64,000 nt of DNA from contig NC_057864.1 in NCBI RefSeq assembly GCF_019393635.1, positions 477,666,617 through 477,730,616 on the forward strand, written 5' to 3'. The notes under the pieces are model-generated. The model worked only from the letters and a program-made list of their open reading frames with translations, did not search any database and had not been told where the DNA came from. Of this stretch, positions 12,301 to 24,300 are shown piece after piece (the first letter of the stretch is position 1; the number at the start of each line of letters is the position of its first letter). The stretch is from Dromiciops gliroides. Taxonomy: Eukaryota > Chordata > Mammalia > Microbiotheria > Microbiotheriidae. Made by a program: the position numbers and the translations under genes.

Positions 12301-12715
12301 ATTAAATAAGTACATGGGATGATGGGGGCAAAAGACAGAGCCAAGGCACTCCAGGATAGTGTGAAAACGAAGAGGACACTTTCCATTGTGGGGATCAGGG
12401 AAAGCTTCATGGAGGAGGTGACACCAAAGTGAAGCCTTGAAGGACACTCAGGGTTCAGTAAGGCTGAGATGAGGCCAGAGAGCACTCTAGGCAGGGGGAG
12501 CAGCCTGGTTAGGTACCCTGAGCTAGAGAGGACCTGCAACATTCAAGGGAAAGCAATGCGATAACTCAAGGACCACGTCTTGTTTTAGGAGCATCTCTCT
12601 GAGAAACCACTGCTGGTCACTGATCATGCCCCTTTCTTCCTGACCTTTTCTGGAAATTTCTGTACCCTGTGATTGTTTTCTATATATTATTTTTTTTATT
12701 AAAAAAAATTTCTTT

Positions 12716-12848
12716 TGAGGCAATTGGGGTTAAATGACTCACCCAGGGTCACACAGCTAGTAAGTGTTGTGTCTGAGGTCGGATTTGAACTCAAGTCCTT
12801 CTGAATCCGGGGCCAGTGGTCTATCCACTGCACCACCTAGCTGCCCCT
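12716..12848 (-). mobile_element. Marsupial SINE, antisense
   Basis: Runs from TGAGGCAATTGGGGTTAAAT to CACCTAGCTGCCCC. Directly precedes copy B of the 151-bp duplication. Confidence 0.9.
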
Positions 12849-12849
12849 C

Positions 12850-13000
12850 CTATATGTTATTCAACAAGGCCTCCCCCCTCCAGTAGTTAACAACTCCCCA
12901 CCATTGACATCAGAGATGGGAACCCGACCATCTGTGCCTGGGCAAGGACCCACCCCCTCACTATGACTATCGCTGGCTTTGAGGAGCTCATGGAATCATA
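12850..13000 (+). repeat. 151-bp duplicated unit, copy B
   Basis: Second copy of the 10306-10456 block, same orientation. Its left edge abuts the 5' end of an antisense SINE (12716-12848), and its right edge runs into an antisense MIR-like element. Confidence 0.9.
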
Positions 13001-13190
13001 TCATAGAACTGAGCTGGAAGAGACTCCAGAGGCCATGGAGTCCAGCCCCCTCATTTTACAGATGAGGAAACTGAGGCCTAGAGAGTTGAAATGATTTGCC
13101 AAAGGTCACACAGGTAGCAAAGGGCAGGACTTAAGGTGTGAGCCCTGATCTATCTAATTCCAGTATTCTTTCCACATTTCTTCATAGGTT
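12994..13190 (-). repeat. MIR-like element, antisense
   Basis: CTCATTTTACAGATGAGGAA, ACTGAGGCCTAGAGAG and TGCCAAAGGTCACACAGGTA in order. Confidence 0.7.
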
Positions 13191-13681
13191 ACCCTGTCTT
13201 AGGGTAGACAAGAACTCAGGTTCAGAAGTGGGTGGGACAAGCTTCTCCGAAGAACCATTGATTACTCCCCTCCCTCCTTCTGCTGTGGTCTGAAGAGCAT
13301 CCAAATCCAAGGTTCGGGTGGCTAATATCTCTGGCAACTGAGACCCACTCGTAATCACCCCCCCTCCCCTTTGGCAACTGAGCAGGGCAGTTTATCCTTG
13401 GTCCTAAATCCCTCTTCCCTCCCTGCACCCCCCCCCATGGGATTGTTTCATTTTACACCTTGGGTCTTCCCTGTGAATCCAAATACTACATAATAAAGGC
13501 CTGAAGCCTCAGGCATCAGTAGGAACCCCCTTCAAACCTGCCCATTGCTAGTATCTAATGGGACAAATTATGAGTCCAGTTGCCCTGGAAAGTTGTGTGT
13601 AAAGGGGAGTTTATGTGGAAATAAGCCTGAGAAGGTAGAATGGTTGAAGCTCAGGTAGCTATAGCTACATAAAACAGCTTA

Positions 13682-13840
13682 GGGGCAGCTAGGTGGCGCA
13701 GTGGATAGAACACTGGCTGTGGATTCAGGAGGACCTAAGTTCAAATCCAGCCTCAGACATTTGACACTTACTAGCTGTGTGACCCTGGGCTAGTCACTTA
13801 ACCCCAATTGCCTCACCAAAATAATTAAATAAATAAATAA
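13682..13840 (+). mobile_element. Marsupial SINE
   Basis: Full-length, with an (AAAT)n tail at about 13823-13840. Confidence 0.9.
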
Positions 13841-14229
13841 GATAACTTAGAAAAAAGTAAGTACCATTCAGGCTGCTCTGGGCAGGTTCTCCACTACTCC
13901 CGGCCCCAAGGTCTGTTATTTCTTGTAAAATTCCCTTTTCCCTGAAGAATATCAGCTCAACTTTCTTCCCTCTAAAGTGGAGATAATGATGCTCCAGCGA
14001 CCAGTCTCTCAGCACGGTTCTGAGGGGGAAGGAGGAAATGTTGCACCAACCCTCAAACTTCTATAGAAATCGGAGCAGAGAATAAAGGCACCCCGGGGGG
14101 TCTGAGGCCCATAGTGGGAGGGATAATAAAGGGAAAGAGGAAGTGAGGGCTAGGACTGGGAGGCAAGATATGAGAGCAGAAAGGAAGGAAGGAAGAAAGG
14201 AAGAGGAGGGACAATTAAGGATCTAGGGC

Positions 14230-14500
14230 ATGGGGTCATTTATCTAGGAGTAGAAGGGAATTCAGAGGTCATTAAGTCACATTCCCTTATTTTACAAATA
14301 AAAAAACTGAGGGCCAGAGAGATCCATAGGATTCCAGATTTAGAGGTAGAAAGGACTTTTATAGGCCAAGTTCAATTGCCTCATTTTATAGGTAAGGAAA
14401 CTGAGCCCCAAAGAGGGGAAATATCTTTGTTCAGAAACTCACAGCTGCTAAGTTTCTGAGGCAAGATTCAAATCCAGGTTCAATCAGTAGGCCACATATT
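14230..14500 (-). repeat. Two adjacent MIR-like fragments, antisense
   Basis: Two successive AAACTGAG... motifs (about 14303 and 14397) show two elements end to end. Confidence 0.6.
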
Positions 14501-17500
14501 GACTTGTAAAACCACAAATTAACATTATCTGTGTTGTGTTATATTTTTATTTATTTTGTTAAGCCTTTCCCACTTAAGTTTTAATCTGGTCGAGCCTCAC
14601 TCATTGGGAGTTTTGTCTTAGGTTGGGGATCCATGAATTTGACAATCCACCCTACCCCCACACTACACATTTCTAGAGTTTGGGACCAGATTCATAATCC
14701 AGTGGGTCTTTACTAAGCAGTTGTTGTATGCAAGGTGTTAGGCAAACAATGATTTTAAAATGAGGTCTTTCACCTCAAGGTGGGGATTGGAGGATGGGAT
14801 GCTATGTCATGTCCTAGAGGCCTCTTTAGTGCCTTAACTTTGGGTTCGGTGATCAGTAATGCTTAGGAAGGAGAGAAAGGAAAAAGCCTTGAGATAAAGG
14901 CAAAGCCCCTAGATTGGATCTGAGAAGCTATGAAGACCCTGGACATCTGATGAGATGAATAAGGCCCAGAGCCATAGGTAGGAATTCTTGCACCCAGGGC
15001 AAGTCCACTTGTGGAAGAATGTGGTCTGTCCCCAGTGAGATAATGCCCCAGGTATAGCCACACTGGAGGGAAGGGGTCACCTATTCCCCAGAGGGACTGG
15101 CTTATGCTCCTGTAATATGGTCCATGGTTGGCCGCTCCTTAATTTGTAGGAAGAGTCTAGGTGGGTGGGTGGGTGAGGAGGCTGAAGGAGAGGTGCAGCA
15201 GTAGGGCAGGTAGGCCCCAGGAGAGGAACACCACAGAGATGAGACCCTAGAGGTGGCCGTATATGGCCAAGGGGGAGTGGGGGCAATTGAGCTGCATGGT
15301 ACAAACACAAGTATGGTGGCCAGTGGATCACCCTGGGGAGGAAGCATGACCCCCACAAGATGTGGGCACCGTGAGACAAAGCCTCGACCACCCCACCCTA
15401 GTTTTGTCTCTGGCAAGGCCCAAGAGTCAAGGCAGAATCCTTTTTTTGGTGTTTCAGTGTGAGTATAGATGGGGGTGGGACAGATATACAGTGGGCACTT
15501 GATACTAATTGATTGCTTGGTTTGTGGATTGACTTCCAGTGAATGGAGGGCAGGAAAAGGGAGGTCAGACGGGTGAAGAGAATGTCAGTAGAATATCTAT
15601 GAGATTGAGAGTGTTGTACATCTTGGACCTACTTCATGTAGGTCCCTTCACCTCCCTAAGCCTCAGTTTCCCCAGCTGTAAATTGAGGAAGCCATGCCTG
15701 TCTCACAGGGTTGTTATAAAATTGTGTCTGTAAAGCACTGTAATCATGTCAGTTATTATTCTAGCACTGTTTACATTCTTCCTTGCTAAGTGACCTTGGA
15801 CAAATCTCTGTACTTCCTTGTCCTCAACTTCCTCATAAAACAACAACAACAACAACAACAACAGAGATAATCCCTGCACCTCATAGGGTTGTTACAGAGG
15901 TCAAATGAAATCATGTACTGAAAGCATGATGTAAAGGAGAGCTACTTTTTATTACTGAGAGGCAGTTTTAGCTAGAGAGCTAAGCTGAAGGGCAGGGAGA
16001 CCTGCATGGACAGGTCACTTAACTTCTCAGTGAATGTTACAGATAACTAACACCATAAAGTGTATGAGAGGTATTCATCCACACTGAGAGAACTCCCCCT
16101 ATGCCGATGAAATCCCATGTCCAAGAAAACACAAAACTCTAATTTTTATTTATTTTACAAATGGGGAGACTGAGGTTAAGTGACTTGCCTGTGGTCACAC
16201 AGCAAGCGTCTGAGGGCAGGATTTGAACCCAGATCCCCTGACTGCAGAGTGTGGAGCACAAGGAGAAAGGCAGAGGTCATCTCTGACTTTGCTTTCCTAG
16301 CTTCTTCCTGTCTTTTAAGCCAGAAGGACTGAGCAAGGACCTGGCGCTCATCCCTCCCTCCAGCCTCATCCTGTTAGCCCCCTCCCCCTCCCTCGTTTGA
16401 TGCATTGCGTCTTGGAAGCCTTCGAAGTTCCACCACATAGGGTGGCATATGGAATAAAGAGCAATTAATGCCAGGGGCTTGGTTCTCAGACAAAGAAAGC
16501 CTCCATCTCTTCCATTTCCCCATCTGGCCCCGAGCTCGGTTGGGTGGGCTCCTGCCTCTCTGTCTTCCCCCCCCCACCCCCCCCACCCACCCCCGGCCCA
16601 GAAGGAGTAGGAGACAGTGGAGAGAAGGGACAGAGGGCCTGTCAGTGTCCTCAGTCAGGAGGCCACACCCCTGACTGGAGCCCTTGGGTTGCCCCTTATG
16701 GTGGGGGAAGTTTTATGGGACTGGGATGGAGGACCTCTGGATTCTCTAGTTTTCCAAAGGCCTGGGGATTGTCTGGTGAGACCCCTGCCCTGGAAGAATG
16801 AGAACAGAATCTTGGCTGACCTCAGAAGGTTTGTCAGAGGAATCTCTGGAGGCAGATACAATATTCTTGGACCAGAATCGTAGTATTGGAGATTAAGGGC
16901 TGGAAGGCTCTCTGAGCTCATAGAACCCAACATTTTACAGATGAGGAAACTGAGGCACGGAGCCATTATCTGACTTGACCAAGGTCACACCGCTAATTTG
17001 GTCCAAGCTGCCACACAGGCAGAATGTAAATACAGGCTTTCCTGACACCTGAACACATGCCATGCTTCCTTCTCTTTGGAGGAGAAAGAGAAGAGAGGAG
17101 AAGGGTTTGCACCTGAGCACAGACTAGGAGGGGCTTACTCCCTCTCCCAAGGTGGGGGGTTGGGGTAGAAGTAGAAGCAGGTTCTCTCAGCCTAATTGTT
17201 TCCATGGGAAAATGAGATCTCTCTCCAGATTGCAAGTTACTGTGGGGAACAAGGAGAGGGAAGATATAAAATCAGATTTTTTATCTTCCCCCCTCCCTTC
17301 TTTCCTCTCACTTTCCCTGGTGTTGAGCAAAGCTAGATTCTAGTCAGAGCTGGGGTAGAAAGTGGGCTGGTCTGGCCTGGGCTGACCCAGCTGGCTGGGC
17401 AGGCTGTGCTTCTGAGAGCAAGGGCTGTAGAGGAGGGAGGGGAAGGATGGATGGATGTCCTGAGCTTGGGTGTCATCATTTTAGCAATGGGGGGCATTGA

Positions 17501-18185
17501 ATCCAACCCTTGATTTTTACAGATGAGGAAACAGGGACCCAGAGAGGTTCATGGATTTCTTAAGGTCACACATCTGCAGTTGGCTGATTTGGGAAGAACC
17601 TCAGAGCTGCCCAGTGGAGCACAGGTTTGTTCAGAAGACCTGACACACTTGACTGGGAGAGTGTGTACGCTGGGGGTGGGGAGAGGTGAGAGGTCCATAT
17701 AGCCCCCAAAGGGGTAGGTATTTGGTGTGGGGAGTTCCAATTGCAGAGAAAACCCAACTGTCCCTACAACCTCATCAGAATGAATAGAGCTTCCCTGAGG
17801 GACCAAGAGGAAGAGGGATACAGTCAGGTACCTGGTGAAGGGAGAGAGCCACAAAGCTTTGATAATGTGAATAAGGATTTCTTCCATGCCTTCTACCACT
17901 TAATGGGAGATCATTTCAGACCAGGGAAGGATGCAACTCAGCCTGGAGATGGGGGCTCAGAGTCAAGGATGACAATAGTAATGTAACAACAGAATTGGAC
18001 ATTTATCTGGCTGACAAAGCAGTTTAAAGTCATCACCTCATTTTGTCTTCCAAACAAGACATGCAGTAACCATCCCTCCTAACTTGATAGTGCTTTAGCA
18101 GTTTACACAGGGCTTTCCTCCCACCAGTCTTGAGAGAGTTCACAAGGATGGAGAGATAGAGAGGAGGCAGTATAAAAACTGGGGT
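14500..18185. other. Intergenic, no gene recognised
   Basis: (CAA)n at 15838-15864, MIR-like fragments at about 15600-15960 (sense) and 16140-16250, 16880-17000 and 17480-17590 (antisense). The remainder is unique with no supported exon. Confidence 0.5.
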
Positions 18186-18189
18186 GGTC

Positions 18190-18340
18190 AGGGGCATCTA
18201 GGTATCACAGTGGATAGAGCACTGGCCCTGGATTCAGGAGGACCTGAGTTCAAATCTGGCCTTAGACCCTTGACACTTACTGGCTGTGTGACCCTGGGCA
18301 AGTCACTTAACCCCAATTGCCTCACCCCTCCCCAAAAATT
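18190..18340 (+). mobile_element. Marsupial SINE
   Basis: Slightly diverged head GGGGCATCTAGGTATCACAG, intact B-box region, ends in CTCACCCCTCCCCAAAAA. Confidence 0.88.
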
Positions 18341-18732
18341 GGAGTGGGTAGGGAAAAATTCTGGGAGGAGATAGTATGTAAACTGAGTCATGGAGGGTGG
18401 GCAGAATTGGGATGATTAGAATAAGAATAGAAACAGAAAGAATAAAATATGAGATAAAAACAGTATAAGATACAGGGTCAGAATTTGTGGGGAGGTAGCA
18501 GAGATGGGGGTTCAGGATAAAGGATGCAGTTGCAAGGCTCTCTGGGCTCCTAGCCCACTGCTTTGCCTGTGTGCCCAGTTTGCCTTAACCTTCAAGATTT
18601 TTCCTCAGCAAAAGATGTAGACAGTGTGCTCCTTGATTCAGTGGGAGGCAGAAGCCATATTCCTGGAAATCCCCAGAATGCAAGTCATCAGCCTTTTGCC
18701 TCCAAGTACCGAGGCCAGATGGGCAAATGGGC

Positions 18733-18773
18733 AGAGTGTGAGTGTGAGTGTGAGCATGAGCGTGTGTGTGCGT

Positions 18774-18845
<72 letters not shown>
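18733..18845. repeat. (GT)n microsatellite
   Basis: GTGTGA and GTGTGC variants first, then about 30 pure GT units; about 240 bp beyond the SSC4D poly(A) site. Confidence 0.97.
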
Positions 18846-18847
<2 letters not shown>

Positions 18848-19079
18848 GGTCTTAGAAACTTCCAGGGAAGCTGATTCACAGAAAATCAGAGTTAGGAAGC
18901 AAGGGGGCGTGGGGACCTTGCCCCTCCAGAGGGGCAGCCCTTCTGCTGACTGCTGGCTTTGGCCATACATCTCACCTCTTTCAGACAGTGGTTAGCCTCC
19001 ATTAACGTATTTTCTCTGGCTTTTAATCAGATGCTACACAGAATATCCCATTTATGATAAACCATTGATTTCACTTAAA

Positions 19080-20131
19080 AGAATGAGTACAAAGTCCTTT
19101 ATTTACTTGGCAACTATAACTTGGTGACTACACAGATTCCCTACCTGGTGTGGAGGCTCAGGGCCCCCTGACTACTGACTTGCCCAGTGGGGAGGTGGGT
19201 GCTGTGCCCTGTTGGAGGAAAGGATGCCAAGGGATGGAGATCTCATGCCCCTGCTCCTGAGTTTCCCCTTCCTCTTGGGGCCAAGAGGATTTTCCAGTCC
19301 TCTACCTAATGAGGGAGTCTTTGAGGCAGATACAGGGAGGGATATGCAGCGATGATCGCTGCCTTTGATACCCTTGTCCTGCAAACGAAGGCACTGTGCT
19401 CCACATCCACCATACTCCAAGCACCATTTGTAAGGGCCCTTTCTGGGGTGGGGAGGAGGGCAAAGACCTGGGCAGGAAGTGGGGAGGACGAGTATGTCTA
19501 GCCTGCCCCTTCTCAGAGAAAGACAAGCAGAGTCCTGAGGTGGGAGTGTCTTTCCCCAAGATGCACCTAAAGGTGTCTAAGTTGAGGCTGTGAGGTCCAG
19601 TTGGAAGCCCCCACCCCCCCCCTCCAAGGAGCTCACTCCTTCCCCCAGTGATGGTCAGGATCCCTGGTGGTCTTTGGCTCTCAGACCTGGGAAGGGGTGG
19701 GGGAATCTGGCCATGCCGTGTGCCCCAGTGATCCCAGGTAGGGTGAAGCATTGCTGATCCAAGGCATCTCTCTCATTTCTGTAGGCATCTTGACTTTGAG
19801 TTCATTGTAGCCCCACCAGGACCCTTCAATAATTTAGGGAAGGGTGGGGATGTTTCCTCCCCTATGATACACATGGGGAAACTCAGGCCCAGAGATGTTA
19901 AATGAGTTTGTGATGGAGAAGGGATGAAAGTGCTAACCCAGGGTAATTTTTCCCAGGTGGTGCTGTCTGGATGCATGTGGGTCCCCATCCCCATTCCACA
20001 GGAGGGGACTCCCAGCATCAGTGAGGGCCCTTCCCCATGGAGAGGTGCCAGAGAGCTGGGGGAGCCTTGCTCTCACACCCAGGGTCACAGGGGCTGATGG
20101 GAGGAGAGTCAGAGGGCAGGGGTGAGAAGGA
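19080..20131 (-). other. SSC4D: SSC4D 3' untranslated region
   Basis: The sequence from the stop codon to just past the polyadenylation hexamer is mostly unique, with a degraded antisense MIR-like piece near 19855-19930. No AATAAA or ATTAAA was seen between the stop and 19103, so a UTR of about 1.05 kb is inferred. Confidence 0.6.
19098..19103 (-). promoter_or_regulatory. Polyadenylation signal AATAAA for SSC4D
   Basis: AATAAA reads on the minus strand in the context AGTAAATAAAGGAC, about 1.03 kb after the TGA. Cleavage would be expected near 19075-19085. The downstream GU-rich element is weak. Confidence 0.6.
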
Positions 20132-20448
20132 TCACCGTGGCTGGCACTGGGCGCCAGCATCCTCGGCGTGGTCACAGTTGTGTGCATCCCAGCGAATGTG
20201 AGAGCAGCGAAGCAGGGAGGCCTCACTGCCCCGACATTTGACATTGTCCAAGAGGATGAGGCCCCGGCCTGGGCCGTACCGAGCCTCTCCAGGGGCTGCC
20301 AGGGCCTCCCCACAGCCCAGCTGGCGACACACTACACCCGCAGCCCGCAAGTCCCAGGCGTCATCGCAAATGGTGCCCCACTGACGCAGAAGGTATAGCT
20401 CCACCCGACCCTCACACCGGTGGCTGCCGTTTGCCAGGCGGAGATGGC
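20132..20448 (-). CDS. SSC4D: SSC4D coding exon 10: SRCR domain 4 and stop
   Basis: The terminal coding exon encodes SRCR4, residues about 466-565: [10 protein letters not shown] (NGS sequon), [24 protein letters not shown] and eight cysteines. TGA at 20134-20132 follows three residues after the last cysteine. The acceptor CCGGATCCAG|GCC is preceded by an exceptional ~215-nt pyrimidine tract made of TCC units. There is no transmembrane segment, so the product is soluble. Confidence 0.95.
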
Positions 20449-21342
20449 CTGGATCCGGGGTGGGGGGGGGAAGAGGGGGAGGAGGAGGGAGCAAGAGGAG
20501 GGAGGAGGAGAAGGGGGGAGGAGGAGGGAGGAGGAGGAAGGAGATGGAGGAGGAGGGAGGAAGAGGAGGGAGGAGGAGTAGAAGGAGGGAAAGGAGAAGG
20601 AGGAAGATGGGGAAGGAAGGAAGAGGAGGAGGAGGGAGGAAGAGGAGGAGGAGGAGGAGGAGGAGGAGGAGAGACAAGATGAGGCATCCAAGGATGGATG
20701 GGGACAAAGCACAAATATCCCCCCACCCCTACCCTCAGTCTGCATCCCAGGAACCAAGCTCCAGGACACCATCATTTGAGACACACCAAGGATTAAGGGA
20801 GACATCATCCCTGCCCTCCAAGCCTTGGCCTGAGGCAAGGAAATGCATTTTCTGCCCTTAGAAAGTCCCTGCTCTGAGGGGGAGGGGCAGTTCCTATCCT
20901 CAGATGACCACTGGTCTATGGGAAGACACAGTCCTTGCCCTCAGGGAGCCCCTGCTTTGATGGGAGAGACACAGCTCATGTCCTCAGGGAGCCTCTGGTA
21001 TGATGGAGGAACTATGTGGAAAAGACATGACAGAAGTTTGAAAAAAATCTACCAACAAGTGCAAATGAACAGAGAGGAAAAACCAGCACTGTCAGTTCAG
21101 AACCTTAGAGGCGGAAGAAACTGTAGAAGCTGCTGAGTCCAAGCCCTGCCCAGCCCTTGGCATTGTGCCTGGTGCATAGTAGGTGCTTAAGAAAGGCTTT
21201 GGGGGGCAGCTAGGTGGTGCAGTGGATGAAGCGCCGGTCCTGGATTCAGGAGGACCTGAGTTCAAATCCGACCTCAGACACTTAACACTTACTAGCTGTG
21301 TGACCCTGGGCAAGTCACTTAACCCTTGTTGTCCCATTTTAA

Positions 21343-21397
<55 letters not shown>

Positions 21398-24300
21398 GCA
21401 GGCTTTGGGATTGGTTGATTCTAGAACATCTCTGGTTCTGTCCTGAGGGGCAAACAGATGAAGCCTGATCCCTTTTCCACATGACAGTCTTTCAGACTTT
21501 GAGACAAATACCAAGTTCCCCCTATACCTTTTCTTTTTCAGAATCAGTCTTTAGTTCTTTTGATAGATCAATGGTAGATACATGGTCAATATCCTTCTTC
21601 AAGGGGGTACAATGATGGTGCAGTGGATAGAGTGCCAGGCCAGAGTTCAAATCTAGCCTCAGACACTTCCTAGGTGTGTGACCCTGGGCAAGTCACTTCA
21701 CCCTGTTTGCCTCAGTTCCCTCATCTGTTAAATGAGCTGGAGAAGGAAACGGCAGACCATTCCAGTATCTTTGCCAAAAAAAAAAAAAAAAAAACCAAAA
21801 GGAGACCGGAAGTGTTGGACACGACTGAAACAACTGAACAGAAATCCTTCATAAGATTCCCAGTGTGGTCTGCCCAGGGCTGGATCCACTGAGACTCTTC
21901 ACCTCTCATTCTCTCTCTCTCTCTCTCTCTCTTTTTTTCCTATTTATTTAATTTTAATTTTTTTTTTTTAGTGAGGCAATTGGGGTTAAGTGACTTCCCC
22001 AGGGTCACACAGCTAGTAAGTGTCAAGTGTCTGGGGCTGGATTTGAACTCAGGTCCTCCTGAATCCAGGGCCGGTGCTCTATCCACTGCGCCACCTAGCT
22101 ACCCCTCTCATTCTCCACATTTGAGAACACCCACACTTCTCCTTGCCTAACACCTTTCACTTTTTCCTTGAGCTTGTGGTCAGCATAAGCCCCCAAGGGC
22201 TGTATTTTCTTAGGGGAAAGGAAGCCTCAGGTTTAATCTATTATCTGTATTCCATCCCTATACCCTTTCCTGCTCTAGGACTCCATGAAAGTTATAGACT
22301 GAGAGCTGGATGAGACCTCAGAAGTCCAACTGGTCCATTTTACAGATGAGGAAACAGACCCTACCCAGGGTCTGAAGGATTCGAACCCAAATCTTCTGAC
22401 TCCCAGCCCAATGCACTATTCATTACACTACCCTCTCTAGTCTAGGCGGAGGCGGGGTAGGTCAGGGTACCCACTTACCATCCCTGGGAGGTGCGCTGGC
22501 TACCACCTTGGTTGTAGTCTCAGGAACATCCTGCCAGACCTGTTGGCCTGGCTCCTCTGTCCCTGGCTCTGTAAGAGAGAGAGAGAGAGACCGAGGGGGC
22601 CGGACCAGGGGAGGAACTTGGGGCATTTGGAGCAGAACAGGAAGTCACAGCATTCAGGAAGGGGGAAGGGAAGAGAATAAGGGTGTATTGAGTGCCCACT
22701 GTGTGCCAGGCCCTGTGCTAAGTGCTTTAAAAATAGTATCCCCATTTTACATTGAGGAAACTGAGGCAGACCGAGGTTAAGTGATTTGCCCAGGGGCTCA
22801 CAGCTAATAAGTGTCTGAGGCTGGATTTGAACTCAGATCTTTCTAACTCTAGGCCCAGAGCTCTATACCCTGCTGCTTCTAACTCTTATTCCAACAGAAG
22901 AATCCTCTCTGGCTTAGGCATCCCCTTACAGCCCAATATACCCCTGAGTCATAGTGGGTGGTGATGTTTTCCCAAGGCCACCATTTTTCCTGATAAGGAG
23001 TCCGGGAAATCCTTCTTCTTGCTAATGAGGCAGGAGCTGCCTCCGTCCTTACTCCCCTTGAGCCCCAATTTGAACCCCAGGGGATGTCTCTCAGTCCTGT
23101 GCCTGGGGGAGCTGAGCCATGATGAAGGACTGGAACAGAGAGGTCATGTCCACAGTATATGAGATCCTAGGATTTAGGGTTAACAGGCACCCCAGAGATC
23201 ATCTGGGCCAGACCTTTTGTTGATTAGATGAAGAAAGTAAGGCCCAAGGATGGGGAAGTGCTAGGGATGAGTAGTCCAGGTCCCTGGGCCTCAGTTTCCC
23301 CATCTCAAAAAGGGAGGTGGGCTTAGCTGGCCTCTGAGGTCCATTCCAACTCTAGATTAATGATCCTGTAATCCTGTTATGTGACCTCTCTGGGCCTCAG
23401 TTTCCCCACCTGTAAAAGGGGGATAGGCATAGACCCCTGCCATTATATCACAGGTTTAAGTGGATGCTTTGGTTATGGGTGAACTGGAAGGGGGAAGGAG
23501 GAGAACTGGGCATTGAGGGTCATGAGGATGAGTGTTCACGATTAGGTGTCAATTAGGCAGGAGAAGAGTTTGAAAGCGAGGTGGGAACAGAGTAACCTGA
23601 GCTCCAGGAACTGAAGTCGGGGAGCTGGTTGAGCAGGACAGGAGAGAGAATAAATGCTGAGGATGGTCAGCCACAGAGGAATCTCCAGGCTTGGTGGTCC
23701 TGGGACTGGCCTCCAACCTGTTTCCTCCCTCCCACTCCCAGATGCCTGAGCTTTGGCCTCCCTCCTCTTCCTCCTCTCCTTCCTCCCCCAAACCCTCCCT
23801 TCCCCACATCCTCTCCTCCCTCCTTTCGGGGCCTGACCCCCACCCCACTCACCACTTACCCCTACAGATGGCACCAGCGTCTTCATGGTGTCCGCAGTTG
23901 TGCTGGCCCCAGCCCAAGTGGAAGCAGTCGGCCAGATGGGTCTCCATGCCCGTGCAGTCCACGTTATCCAACAAGACGGGCCCCTTCCCATAGCCGAAGT
24001 AGGCCAGAACAGTGGCCCCCACGGCTCGCCCGCAGCCTGCCTCCCGGCATGCCACCTGGGCATCGGCAAAGTCCCAGTCGTCATCACACACCGTGCCCCA
24101 GCGGTTTTCATGGAGAACCTCCACTCGACCCTGGCAGGAGCCATTCCCGCTCACCAGGCGGAGGCGGCCACCTGTGATCAGGGGTAGGGTGGGGCTGGAG
24201 GAGACAGAGACTCCCACCCCCACCCAAATCTTCCCAGCTGGGACTTGACTTTGTAAGGATTTCCAAGGCTGGGGCAGAAGAGGATTCCAAGCTCCTCCAA

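Noticed and set aside
20412..20861. Ser/Leu/Pro-rich or Gly/Glu/Arg-rich frames across the (GGA)n tract
   Set aside because: This is intron sequence before exon 10; the apparent N-terminal extension of SRCR4 through the tract ignores a good splice acceptor.
23629..24187. Plus-strand frames opposite SRCR3
   Set aside because: They are shadows of the conserved minus-strand SRCR3 exon.
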